DNA from: Candidatus Hydrogenedentota bacterium
Lineage (GTDB): Bacteria; Hydrogenedentota; Hydrogenedentia; Hydrogenedentales; JAEUWI01
Assembly: GCA_019637335.1 (NCBI GenBank)
Contig: JAHBVV010000001.1
Location: 62,001 to 126,000 of the forward strand
Direction of reading: 5' to 3'
Length of the DNA stretch: 64,000 nt
The position numbers and the translations under genes are program-made. This document shows, one piece after another, positions 52,798 to 60,744 of the stretch. The number at the start of each line of letters is the position of its first letter. Position 1 is the first letter of the stretch. The notes beneath the pieces were generated by a model. The model was not told the origin of the DNA. It searched no databases and worked only from the letters and a program-made list of their open reading frames with translations.

Positions 52798-53325
52798 TCA
52801 GGCCTGGAGGTCCAGGCGGCGCGTTTGCGGGCCGGGAGGCGCCTCCGGGGCCGGCGCCTCGGTCGGCGCGGGAGCGGAACCGGGCGTGGCTGCCGCATCA
52901 TTCGGGCGGTCCGGCGCGTCATTGCTAAGGCCCGCCACGAATTCCCGGGCCGAAGGGTTGGGCTCGGGGCGCACAAACTCCGGTTGGCGCGGTTCCGCGT
53001 CCGGGGGGCGTTCGGCGCGCGGATCGATGGCGTCCGGCCGCTGCGCCTGGTTGAGGCGGGCGCGTTCGCGGAGTTCCTGCACGGTGGGCACCAGTTCGCT
53101 GGCGGCTTCCAGGTTGCGGTCGAGCGTCCGGAGCGCCGCGCCGGAAGGGGAGAGGGTGTTTTCGCCGAAACCGACCCGCACCGGGGGGGCTTCGGGTTCC
53201 TCAATGAGCCGGGGGGCATTCTCGCCGCCGCGATCGCCGGGTGTGGCGGGGCGATCCGGCCGGTACCCGCCAGCCGGTGGCAGCGCCGCTATCGCGCTGG
53301 CTATGCCGCCGATGTCCAGGCTCAT
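52798..53325 (-). CDS. Low-complexity Pro/Ala/Arg-rich hypothetical protein
   Basis: A 175-residue frame starting MSLDIGGIASAIAALPPAGG, with one helical segment in the middle (about 58-85) and long disordered Pro/Glu/Ala-rich stretches. It ends RRLDLQA. There is no signal peptide or recognised domain. GGGAGA lies about 11 bases before the ATG. It could be the first gene of the DUF1800-DUF1501 transcript, 110 bases upstream of it. The coding nature is supported only moderately by composition. Confidence 0.5.
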   Translation of the reverse strand: MSLDIGGIASAIAALPPAGGYRPDRPATPGDRGGENAPRLIEEPEAPPVRVGFGENTLSPSGAALRTLDRNLEAASELVPTVQELRERARLNQAQRPDAIDPRAERPPDAEPRQPEFVRPEPNPSAREFVAGLSNDAPDRPNDAAATPGSAPAPTEAPAPEAPPGPQTRRLDLQA

Positions 53326-53452
53326 GCTGCTGCGAATCTCCCAAGTCGGGCCGCCACGGGAGTTTAGGCCCGGAGGCAACCATACACCTTAATTCTCACA
53401 CAGTCCGGTCGGGGTGTCAAGGCATTTGCCGCCGAATTGGCTCGGAAAATAG

Positions 53453-53481
53453 TTGACACGTGCGGGTTGGAACCGTACTAT
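53453..53481 (+). promoter_or_regulatory. Strong sigma70-type promoter for the VWA-OmpA lipoprotein gene
   Basis: A perfect -35 TTGACA (53453-53458), a 17-bp spacer and TACTAT (53476-53481), about 65 bases before the ATG. Confidence 0.8.
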
Positions 53482-53547
53482 GAATGTCGAACCTAAAACT
53501 TCGTGGGGAATTGCCAACCGGGTTACTTGATCGAGAAGGAGTCGACC

Positions 53548-54594
53548 ATGCTTTCGAACTATTTCCGCGCCGCCGCGCTGCTGGCCACCGGCCTGGCCGT
53601 CGCCGGCTGCACCACCATGGGAAACAAGACCGTCGCCACGGCCCCCGTGACCGTCCCCGGGGAGGGGGAACGCGTATCGCTGCACGAGGTGATGGTTGTG
53701 GTGGATGCGTCGGGCTCGATGTTTCCGGGCACGTCCTTCGCCTACGCCAAGGCGCTGACCCAGTCCATGGTGCGCGCCTTCCCCGATGGAACGTACCGGG
53801 CCGGCCTGCTTTCCTTTGGCGGCGAATGGACCTTTGAATGGCTGGACTACGGCGCGCGGCCGCTGGACCGCCCCGCGCTGGAGGGGGCCTCGGATGATCT
53901 GAAATTCATCGCGGGCTCGACGCCGCTCAACGAAGCGATCGCCTACGCCGGCGACAAATACTTCTCGCGAACGGCCAACCGCGCGCTCATTGTCGTGTCC
54001 GACGGCAAGACCGCGCCACAGCCCCTGCTGGACACGGCGGTCGAAATGGCGTACGGCGGAAACCTCTGCATCCACACGGTGCAGGTGGGGAATGACGCGG
54101 ACGGCGGCAAGCTGTTGCTGGATCTGGCAAGCATCACGCCCTGCGGCTCCTACCGGCATGGCGATTCCATCGCATCCGTGGGCGGCATGGACCAGTTCAT
54201 CCGCGACGTGTTTTTCCAGGATCTCGCGATCATCGAGGTGGTGACGCCGGAAGGCGTGCGGGGCGTGCTGGGCATCGTCTACTTCGATACGGACAAATCG
54301 AACGTCAAGCCCATATACAACGACCTGCTGGATCGCGTCGCCGGCCAGGTGAAGTCCACGCCGGGCATCCTCCTGAGCGTCCAGGGGCACACGGATTCCA
54401 CGGGCGCCGCCGCCTACAACATGGGCCTTTCACAGCGCCGCGCGGATGCCGTGCGCGCCGCGCTGCTTTCCCGCGGGGTAAGCCAGGACCGCGTGTCCAC
54501 GAAGGCGTACGGGGAGGAGATGCCCGCCGCGCCCAACACCACGCGGGACGGACGCCAGCAGAACCGCCGCGCCGAAATCGCCGTGATCGAGTAA
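53548..54594 (+). CDS. Lipoprotein with von Willebrand A and OmpA peptidoglycan-binding domains
   Basis: A 348-residue outer-membrane-type lipoprotein. The lipobox LAVAGC lies at about 15-20. A VWA domain (about 48-210) has the metal site DASGS (about 57-61) and SDGKTAP. The C-terminal OmpA domain (about 230-346) has YFDTDKSNVKP, GHTDSTGAAAYNMGLSQRRA and a DGRQQNRRAEI terminus, typical of peptidoglycan binding. It may anchor the envelope and bind a partner through the VWA metal site. AAGGAG lies 7 bases before ATG 53548. It stands alone between a strong promoter and a terminator, suggesting high expression. Confidence 0.9.
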   Translation: MLSNYFRAAALLATGLAVAGCTTMGNKTVATAPVTVPGEGERVSLHEVMVVVDASGSMFPGTSFAYAKALTQSMVRAFPDGTYRAGLLSFGGEWTFEWLDYGARPLDRPALEGASDDLKFIAGSTPLNEAIAYAGDKYFSRTANRALIVVSDGKTAPQPLLDTAVEMAYGGNLCIHTVQVGNDADGGKLLLDLASITPCGSYRHGDSIASVGGMDQFIRDVFFQDLAIIEVVTPEGVRGVLGIVYFDTDKSNVKPIYNDLLDRVAGQVKSTPGILLSVQGHTDSTGAAAYNMGLSQRRADAVRAALLSRGVSQDRVSTKAYGEEMPAAPNTTRDGRQQNRRAEIAVIE

Positions 54595-54620
54595 TCGCGG
54601 CGCAATGATCACATAGCTTG

Positions 54621-54663
54621 CGCGCCCCCAACGGGCCAAACCCGCTGGGGGCGCGCCCTTTTT
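54621..54663 (+). terminator. Intrinsic terminator after the VWA-OmpA gene
   Basis: A long GC stem (CGCGCCCCCA-CGGG pairing with CCCG-TGGGGGCGCG, one mismatch each side) around loop CCAAA, ending CGCCCTTTTT. Confidence 0.85.
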
Positions 54664-54799
54664 CACCGGCGCCCCCATTGGGTGGGCATCGCATGGCCGA
54701 AACGGTATAATGCCGGAATGCCCGGGGCGGGGCGGGCCGGACGACCGGCGGCACGCACGACATGGGACCCGGGCAGCGAGGAAACGGCGCCAGTATCCG

Positions 54800-56080
54800 A
54801 TGAGTAGCGAGGAAACCTATACCGCCCTGGTCGTGGATGACAGCCCCGATGTGTGCCGCCTGCTGAAGCGCGCACTGAAAGGCGAAGGCGTCGAGTGCGA
54901 CACCGTGCCCGACGGCGTGGCCGCGATGGAGCGCCTGGAGGCCTCCCGGTACGACATCGTCATTTCGGACCTGCGCATGCCGCGTATGCACGGGCACAAG
55001 CTCATGATGGAACTCAAGGGCGCCGGGCGGGACATCCCCTTTGTGGTCATCACCGGCGTGACCGACGCTCGGGTGATCAAGGATCTATACAACCGGGGCG
55101 CGATCGACGTCATCACCAAACCCTTCAATTTCGTGCTCCTCGCGGTGCGCATCCGGCACCTGCTCCGCAAGCGCGGCGAGCTTTCGGAATCCACCGGCGC
55201 GCCGGGGGACATGCGCCAGCAGCTCTCCGAACAGCTCACCGGGACCGCGAACCTGCTCCAGGAAAAACTGGCGGAGGTCACCCGCAGTTTCGAAACCACC
55301 ATTTCCGATCTGAACAAGCAGCGGGACATCCTCGAAAGCGGCTATCTCGGGTCCGTGCGCATCCTCGCCAACCTTATCGAGCAGGTGGGCCACTCCGGCC
55401 GTAGCCACGCCACGCGCGTCGAAAGCGCGGCCAACGGAATCGCGCAGCTTGCCGATTACCCGCCGCACGCCCTGTTGAACTTGAAGATCGGGGCGCTGCT
55501 CCACGAAATCGGGGCCTTCGGCATGCCGGACGCCATCCGGCACAAGCCCCCGTGGTCGCTGGACGCCGAAGAGCGGAAGTTCTACGACCGCTACCCTGAT
55601 ATCGGCGCCGTGTTCCTTTCCGAGCTGAAGGACGGCAAGCCCGTAGTCGAACTGGTCGAAAACCACGCCGAAAACTTCGACGGCACGGGCATCCCGGCGC
55701 GAAAGAAAGGGGAGCAGATCCCCCTCGGCGCGCGGATCCTCCGGGTTGCCGATGGGTGCGACACCTTTCTAATGCACAACCCGGACGGTGACCGGGTCCA
55801 GGCGCTCCACAACCACCTCCTCCAGGAGCGCGGGCGCATGTACGATCCCGCGCTGGTCCCCCTGGCCGTGGAATACTTCGACGAGCGGCTCCGATCCGAG
55901 TCCACGGCTTTTCCGGTGTCCGTCGCGGAATTGCGGGAAGGGCTCGTCACCGCCGAAAACGTGTACGACGACGAGGGGCGCTTCCTGGCCCGGGAAGGCG
56001 TCGAGCTCTCGGGGACCTTGATCCAGCGCATCAAGAGCCTGATCCGCCATTCCGAAATCCGGGTGCGCGAGCAGGAGTGA
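54800..56080 (+). CDS. Response regulator with degenerate HD-GYP-like output domain
   Basis: A 426-residue cytoplasmic regulator. The receiver domain (about 5-125) has the acidic pair VVDDS and the phospho-acceptor Asp in IVISDLRMPRMHG (about 56), plus the conserved Lys in ITKPFNFV. A coiled linker (about 135-190) leads to an HD-GYP-like domain (about 190-350). There the catalytic HDIGK reads HEIGAFGMPD and the GYP loop reads FDGTGIPARKKGEQIPLGARIL. Loss of the HD aspartate and lysine suggests a protein that has lost or changed c-di-GMP hydrolysis. The C-terminal 75 residues are a separate small domain. No partner kinase is adjacent. Confidence 0.85.
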   Translation: MSSEETYTALVVDDSPDVCRLLKRALKGEGVECDTVPDGVAAMERLEASRYDIVISDLRMPRMHGHKLMMELKGAGRDIPFVVITGVTDARVIKDLYNRGAIDVITKPFNFVLLAVRIRHLLRKRGELSESTGAPGDMRQQLSEQLTGTANLLQEKLAEVTRSFETTISDLNKQRDILESGYLGSVRILANLIEQVGHSGRSHATRVESAANGIAQLADYPPHALLNLKIGALLHEIGAFGMPDAIRHKPPWSLDAEERKFYDRYPDIGAVFLSELKDGKPVVELVENHAENFDGTGIPARKKGEQIPLGARILRVADGCDTFLMHNPDGDRVQALHNHLLQERGRMYDPALVPLAVEYFDERLRSESTAFPVSVAELREGLVTAENVYDDEGRFLAREGVELSGTLIQRIKSLIRHSEIRVREQE

Positions 56081-56091
56081 CGGCGACCGTG

Positions 56092-56319
56092 CAGGGCAAT
56101 CGCATTTAAACGCGATCTTGGTATATGGACGTAAACTTGAGTCGATTTGGAACCTTGAATCAACGATAGTGAGCGTTTTGGAGCGCCGGCATCTGTGCCG
56201 GCAAGGTCAGGGATTCGCCGCAGGCGAAATGCCAGCGCTCAAACACGCGCCCTTTTTTACATTAAAGATGGTTCATGGGGCGCTCGGCTCAAGTTGGAAG
56301 TTTAAACGCGATTACCCTG
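56092..56319. mobile_element. MITE-like element B, copy 3
   Basis: A 228-bp element, full-length relative of the one at 9020. Its inverted ends are CAGGGCAATCGCATTTAAAC and the complement of CAGGGTAATCGCGTTTAAAC. Flanks GGCGACCGTG (56082-56091) and GGCGACCGGT (56320-56329) match in the first 8 of 10 bases, which looks like a decayed 10-bp target duplication. It lies directly after the response regulator stop and before the hydrogenase operon promoter. Confidence 0.85.
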
Positions 56320-56336
56320 GGCGACCGGTTTTTCCC

Positions 56337-56364
56337 TTGAAGCCTGGCCAAAACCTGCTACAAT
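56337..56364 (+). promoter_or_regulatory. Probable promoter of the hydrogenase operon
   Basis: TTGAAG (56337-56342) and TACAAT (56359-56364) lie 16 bp apart, starting 18 bases after the MITE. A GC-rich leader of about 140 bases separates it from the first gene, which has AAAGGAGG just before its GTG. Confidence 0.55.
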
Positions 56365-56509
56365 AAAGACAAGCGCACGATACGCCCCGCGGCGCCGCTG
56401 GCGCGGCCCGGGGAACAAGGCGCCGTGTGCGGGGGGCGGGCGCGGCCAAACGCCGCCCGCAGGGGTTGGCGGGCGCGCCCGCGTTCGGGTTGTTTCGAAA
56501 GGAGGAGGC

Positions 56510-57580
56510 GTGTACCTCGTTTCGAAAACCAGCCTCGACCAATTCCTGGCCTGGGCGTGCGGAAGCTACCGCGTCTTCGTTCCGGTGAACCGTAACGGTG
56601 CCCTCCACTTCACGCGCTACGAACCCGGAGCGCCCATTGCCGCCGACCTGGGCGTCTGCCGGGCCAGCGAATCCGCCCGGGACTTCTTCTTTCCCCCGCG
56701 GAAGCGCGTCGCCCTCGGCCTCGGGGGCGATGATGCGGAATCCTCCGAGAAACCCGTATGCCTGGTCGGCGTGAAGGCCTGCGACGTGCACGGGCTCGCC
56801 GTGCTGGACGCGGCCTTTCTCGGCCAAGCCCCCCACGAGCCCCTGTACGCGCGGGAGCGGGCGCGCGGCCTGATCATCGCCTCGGACTGCACCGCGCCGC
56901 GGGAAACCTGCTTCTGCACGGCGATCGGCGAGCATCCCCACGCGTGGGTGGATTTCGATCTGAACCTGACGCCCGTGCCGCGCGGGTATGTCGCGGTGTC
57001 GGCCTCGGAAAAGGGGGACCGCCTGATCGCCGAACATCCGGAATGGTTCGCGCTCGCCGCCGACGAGGATATCGTCGCGCGGGAGACGCTGCGAAGCCGG
57101 ATCGAGCGCCAGGTGCGCGCGCAGTGCGCCGCCGCCGGCGTGCCGGACCGTGCGGCGCTTGACGGCGTAATGGACGGCGCGTACGACAGCGGGTTCTGGC
57201 GCGATCTGGCGTCGGCCTGTGTCGAATGCGGCGCGTGCAATACCGTCTGCCCCACGTGCCATTGTTTTTTGCTGCACGACACCCTCGATGCCGGAGAAAA
57301 CGCGCGCTTCCGGACCTGGGACGCATGCCTCCTGAAGGATTTCGCACGCTGCGCGGGCGGGGGAAATCCCCGGGCGAAGCTCTGGATGCGCCTGCGCAAC
57401 CGCTTTGACAAGAAATTTTCCTACTTTCCTGAAACGGCGGGGATCATCGCCTGCACCGGGTGCGGGCGCTGTGTCACCGCCTGTCCCGCCCGGATTGATA
57501 TTCGGTCCGTGCTGCGGAAGATGGTGGATCATGGCCGTCGCGATCAATCCATACCGGCCGTTATCGGCCCGGGTGCTTGA
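56510..57580 (+). CDS. HydB-like 4Fe-4S electron-transfer subunit
   Basis: A 356-residue protein resembling the beta subunit of sulfhydrogenase/AsrA. It carries two [4Fe-4S] motifs, CVECGACNTVCPTCHCF (about 240-256) and CTGCGRCVTACPA (about 317-329), and an N-terminal domain with KACDVHGLAVLD (about 88) and FCTAIG. In such complexes it passes electrons between a flavin diaphorase and the hydrogenase. The start is GTG 56510, with AAAGGAGG 4 bases upstream. The next gene overlaps by 50 bases, so the pair is co-translated. It opens the group 4 hydrogenase operon. Confidence 0.88.
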   Translation: MYLVSKTSLDQFLAWACGSYRVFVPVNRNGALHFTRYEPGAPIAADLGVCRASESARDFFFPPRKRVALGLGGDDAESSEKPVCLVGVKACDVHGLAVLDAAFLGQAPHEPLYARERARGLIIASDCTAPRETCFCTAIGEHPHAWVDFDLNLTPVPRGYVAVSASEKGDRLIAEHPEWFALAADEDIVARETLRSRIERQVRAQCAAAGVPDRAALDGVMDGAYDSGFWRDLASACVECGACNTVCPTCHCFLLHDTLDAGENARFRTWDACLLKDFARCAGGGNPRAKLWMRLRNRFDKKFSYFPETAGIIACTGCGRCVTACPARIDIRSVLRKMVDHGRRDQSIPAVIGPGA

Positions 57581-58355
57581 GGTCCGCGCCGAAACTCCGT
57601 CGATCAAGACCTTCCGGCTGGAGCCGGCGGAGCCGCTCGTCTTTGCGCCGGGACAATTCATCGAGGTGACGGTTCCCGGCGTGGGGGAGGCCCCCTTCAC
57701 GCCCTCGTCCAGCGCGTCGGACAGGAAGACGCTGGAAGTCACGATCATGCGCGTCGGGCGGGTGACGGAGCGGATTCACGCGCTCCAGCCCGGGGATAGG
57801 GTGGGTGTGCGCGGCCCGCTGGGGAACGGGTACCCGCTGGAGGATTTCGACGGGCGCGAGGTGGTGGTGGTCGGCGGCGGGTGCGGTTTCGCGCCGCTCC
57901 GGAGCCTGATGTACGCGTTCTTCGAACGATCCGATCGGCTGGCGCGCCTCATTTTCCGGGGCGGCTGCCGGAATGATCGCGAACTGCTCTTTCGCGAGGA
58001 ACTTGAATCGTGGACCGCGCGTGCGGATGTGGATGTGAAGCTCACCGTTGACGAGGCCAGCCCCGACTGGCCGGGCCATGTAGGCGTGGTGACCACGATA
58101 CTGGAGGACCTGCCCGTGGACGCGGCTGAGGCGCGTGCGGTGGTCTGTGGGCCGCCGCTCATGATGCGATTTGCCGTGAAGAAACTGGCCGCCCTGGGTT
58201 TTCAGGACCGCCACATCTATCTCTCGCTGGAGGAGAATATGTCCTGCGGGATCGGGCTTTGCGGCAACTGCCGGATCGGCCCCTGGTACATCTGCCGCGA
58301 CGGCCCGGTCTTCACGTGTGACCAGATAAGGAAAATACCGGGGATGGCCATTTGA
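57531..58355 (+). CDS. HydG-like FAD/NAD(P)-binding diaphorase subunit
   Basis: A 274-residue ferredoxin-reductase-like protein, similar to sulfhydrogenase gamma/AsrB. The FAD-binding barrel (about 1-100) contains FAPGQFIEVTVPG and GDRVGVRGPLGNGYP (landmark GPLGNGYP). The NAD(P) domain (about 105-215) has VVVVGGGCGFAPLRSL and AVVCGPPLMM. The C-terminal [2Fe-2S] motif has Cys at MSCGIGLCGNC plus a later FTC (about 239-264). It would oxidise or reduce NAD(P)H and exchange electrons with the HydB-like partner. ATG 57531 lies inside the previous gene. Confidence 0.9.
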   Translation: MAVAINPYRPLSARVLEVRAETPSIKTFRLEPAEPLVFAPGQFIEVTVPGVGEAPFTPSSSASDRKTLEVTIMRVGRVTERIHALQPGDRVGVRGPLGNGYPLEDFDGREVVVVGGGCGFAPLRSLMYAFFERSDRLARLIFRGGCRNDRELLFREELESWTARADVDVKLTVDEASPDWPGHVGVVTTILEDLPVDAAEARAVVCGPPLMMRFAVKKLAALGFQDRHIYLSLEENMSCGIGLCGNCRIGPWYICRDGPVFTCDQIRKIPGMAI

Positions 58356-58376
58356 CCCCCCGCCGGGCGACGACCC

Positions 58377-58907
58377 ATGAACCTGTTTGCGGAACAACAG
58401 CAGCCGGTAGCCATCGCCACGCGGCGGCTCTATATCGATCTCGACATCTGCGCGGAGGCGGGCTGCCCCGTCTGCACGGCGCAGTGCAGCTATTTCTACC
58501 ACCCGGAAAACAACGGGGTGCGGAGCATTGCGGAGATGGCGGCGTACCAGGTGGTGTGCCGCCGCTGCGAATCGCCCCACTGCGTCGCGGCCTGCCCCAC
58601 CGGCGCGCTGGAGCAGCAGCCGGGGCGCGGTCGCTTGCTCGTGCGCCACGCCATGCGCTGCATCAGCTGCCACTCCTGCGCGCACGCCTGCCCCTACGGC
58701 ACGATATACCCGGAGTGCGTGCCGATTCTGCACCACATTTGCGATGGTTGCCTCGATCGTCGGGCGGAGGGCAGCGAGCCGCGTTGCGTGGAAACCTGCC
58801 CGCACTGGGCGCTGCGCCTGGCGCCGCCGGAACTGGAAGAGGACGAGCACACGGTATTTGTCGGGCCGTATCTTGCGGTCCACGTAACCCACTGGAAACG
58901 GGATTGA
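58377..58907 (+). CDS. Polyferredoxin, HycB/HydN-like 4Fe-4S protein
   Basis: A 176-residue electron carrier with four Cys clusters arranged as in HycB/CooF-type proteins. Visible motifs are CAEAGCPVCTAQC (about 22-34), CRRCESPHCVAACP (about 62-75), CISCHSCAHACPYG (about 95-108) and CDGCLDRRAEGSEPRCVETCP (landmark CVETCP, about 133). It probably carries electrons between the HydB/HydG-like module and the membrane hydrogenase. The NuoH-like gene starts 3 bases after its stop. Confidence 0.9.
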   Translation: MNLFAEQQQPVAIATRRLYIDLDICAEAGCPVCTAQCSYFYHPENNGVRSIAEMAAYQVVCRRCESPHCVAACPTGALEQQPGRGRLLVRHAMRCISCHSCAHACPYGTIYPECVPILHHICDGCLDRRAEGSEPRCVETCPHWALRLAPPELEEDEHTVFVGPYLAVHVTHWKRD

Positions 58908-58909
58908 AC

Positions 58910-59832
58910 ATGGCCAGCACGCTTTTCATAGCGATCTTCGGCTTTTTCTTAGCGCGCTGATTGGCCTGGCGGCCAGCGGTCTGGACCGCGTCGTGACGGC
59001 GCGGGTGCAGTACCGCACCGGGCCGCCCCTGGCGCAGCCGTTCCGCGACCTGGTCAAGCTGCGCCACAAGGAGACGTTGATTCCCGACGGGGCCGCGCCC
59101 GCTGTATTCCTCGGCGCGCCGCTGGTCGGGCTTGCCGGGGTGACCGTGGCGGGGTCCATCCTCTGGAGCGCGATCTTTCTTCCCGGGGACGGCGACCTCG
59201 GCGACCTCATTGTCGTTCTCTACCTGCTCACACTGCCGTCCCTCGCCATCATGCTGGGCGGTTTTGCCTCGGCCAATCCGCTGGCGAGCCTGGGCGGCGC
59301 GCGCGAGATGAAGCTGCTGCTCGCCTGCGAACTGCCCTTCCTGATCGCGCTGCTGGTTCCGGTTATTCACGCCGGGTACGAAATCCGCCTGGGCGCGATC
59401 CTTTCGGCGCAGGCGGAAGGCGGGGCCGTGGCCGTGCATCTCTCCGGTGCGCTGGCGCTCGTGGTGGGCGTCCTGTGGATGCAGGCAAAGCTGGGGCTGG
59501 TTCCCTTCGACCTCGCCGAAGCCGAAACGGAGATCGGCGGCGGCGCACTGATCGACTATGGCGGCCCGCCGCTGGCCGTCTACCGCCTGAGCCACGCCAT
59601 GCTGCTGGCCGTGGCGCCGCTGTTCCTGATGGCGCTGTTTCTCGGGGGCGCGCCGCCGACCCTGGTGGGGTTTGCCGGGGGCTTGGTGAAATTCGCGGCG
59701 ATCATCGCGCTGTCCACGGTGATCCGGAATACGAACCCGCGACTCCGCATCGACCAGGCCCTGCGCCTGTTCTGGGGGCCCATAACCGCGCTGGCGGTCG
59801 CCGCTGTGCTGCTGGCGCTGGGAGGCTGGTGA
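58910..59832 (+). pseudogene. NuoH/MbhM-like membrane anchor with apparent -1 frameshift
   Basis: Membrane subunit of an energy-converting hydrogenase (NuoH/EchB/HycD family). The first frame from ATG 58910 reads MASTLFIAIFGFF and stops at 58961. The following frame continues LSALIGLAASGLDRVVTARVQYRTGPP and stays open to 59832. The join falls at a run of five T (58943-58947); a sixth T would restore one gene of about 307 residues. Conserved features after the break are RVQYRTGPPLAQPFRD, the acidic AEAETEIGGG loop (about residue 207 of the restored protein) and about seven further helices. The break could be a real mutation, a base-calling error, or programmed or transcriptional slippage. Confidence 0.85.
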
Positions 59833-59833
59833 T

Positions 59834-60274
59834 ATGTCGGCCGCGGCATTGAAAGCCGTCTGCAACGCGCCGTGGGTGTTCCACTGCTCGACGGGAAGCT
59901 GCAACAACTGCGACATCGAAGTGCTCGACTGCCTGTGTCCGCGTTTCGACGTGGAGCGCTTCGGGATGCTGCTGGCCGGCAGCGTCAAACAGGCCGACGT
60001 GCTCCTGGTCACGGGATCCTGCAACCGGAAATCCGCCGCGCGCCTCAAGCGCCTCTACGAGCAGATTCCCAAGCCCTGTCTCGTCGTCGCCATCGGGGAG
60101 TGCGCGATGTCGCGCGGGATTTTCATCGAGAGCTACAACTGCCCGGTTCCGCTCGACCACATCATCCCGGTGGACCTCTACATACCGGGCTGCCCCCCGA
60201 AGCCGGAGGCCGTCCTCGCGGGCATCGTGCGGCTGGTGGGCCGCGTTACGGCGAAAGGAGACCGCGCCCCGTGA
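59834..60274 (+). CDS. Group 4 [NiFe] hydrogenase small subunit
   Basis: A 146-residue NuoB/EchC/MbhJ-type subunit carrying the proximal [4Fe-4S] cluster next to the Ni-Fe site. Cys ligands are visible in CSTGSCNNCDIE (about 19-30), in VAIGECAMSRGIF (about 85-97) and in IPGCPPKPE (about 117-125). It starts one base after the NuoH-like gene, and its stop overlaps the following GTG. It partners the large subunit at 60744. Confidence 0.95.
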   Translation: MSAAALKAVCNAPWVFHCSTGSCNNCDIEVLDCLCPRFDVERFGMLLAGSVKQADVLLVTGSCNRKSAARLKRLYEQIPKPCLVVAIGECAMSRGIFIESYNCPVPLDHIIPVDLYIPGCPPKPEAVLAGIVRLVGRVTAKGDRAP

Positions 60275-60744
60275 ACCGCGAATCGATACTCAACACGCTG
60301 CGCGCCCGCGCGGGGGAGGATTGGGTGGCGCTGGAGGACAAGGCGCCCGCGCGGGCCTATGCCGAGATCCGGGCCGCGGCGCTGCCCCGGCTTGCCCGCT
60401 GGCTGGTTTCGGAGGCCGGCGCGCGCTTCAACATTGCCTCGGGGGTCGACGGCCGTGACGCGCTGGAGGTCCTCTACCACTTTACCGTGGAGGACATCGA
60501 CCTCGTGCTGACCCTGCGCGTGCGCGTCCCGAAATCGGATCCCGTGCTGCCCTCCCTGGCGGAGGCGATGCCCGCCGCGAACTGGATCGAGCGCGAGATC
60601 AGCGAAATGCTCGGCATCACGTTCACCGGGCATCCCGGCATGAAACGGCTGTTGCTTCCCGATGACTGGCCGGCGGATTCCTACCCGCTGCGCCAGGATT
60701 ACGCGGAGTGGGACGCGGGGGCGATCCGGAATCGAGGTGTGTAA
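60271..60744 (+). CDS. NuoC/EchD/MbhK-like hydrogenase subunit
   Basis: A 157-residue subunit homologous to the 30-kDa subunit of complex I. The C-terminal part contains ANWIEREISEMLGITFTGHPG (landmark EREISEMLGI, about 112-121), LLLPDDWP and YPLRQDY, the family signature. It starts at GTG 60271, overlapping the small-subunit stop (GTGA), and its stop overlaps the large-subunit start (TAATG). It links the peripheral arm subunits and has no cofactor of its own. Confidence 0.92.
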   Translation: MNRESILNTLRARAGEDWVALEDKAPARAYAEIRAAALPRLARWLVSEAGARFNIASGVDGRDALEVLYHFTVEDIDLVLTLRVRVPKSDPVLPSLAEAMPAANWIEREISEMLGITFTGHPGMKRLLLPDDWPADSYPLRQDYAEWDAGAIRNRGV

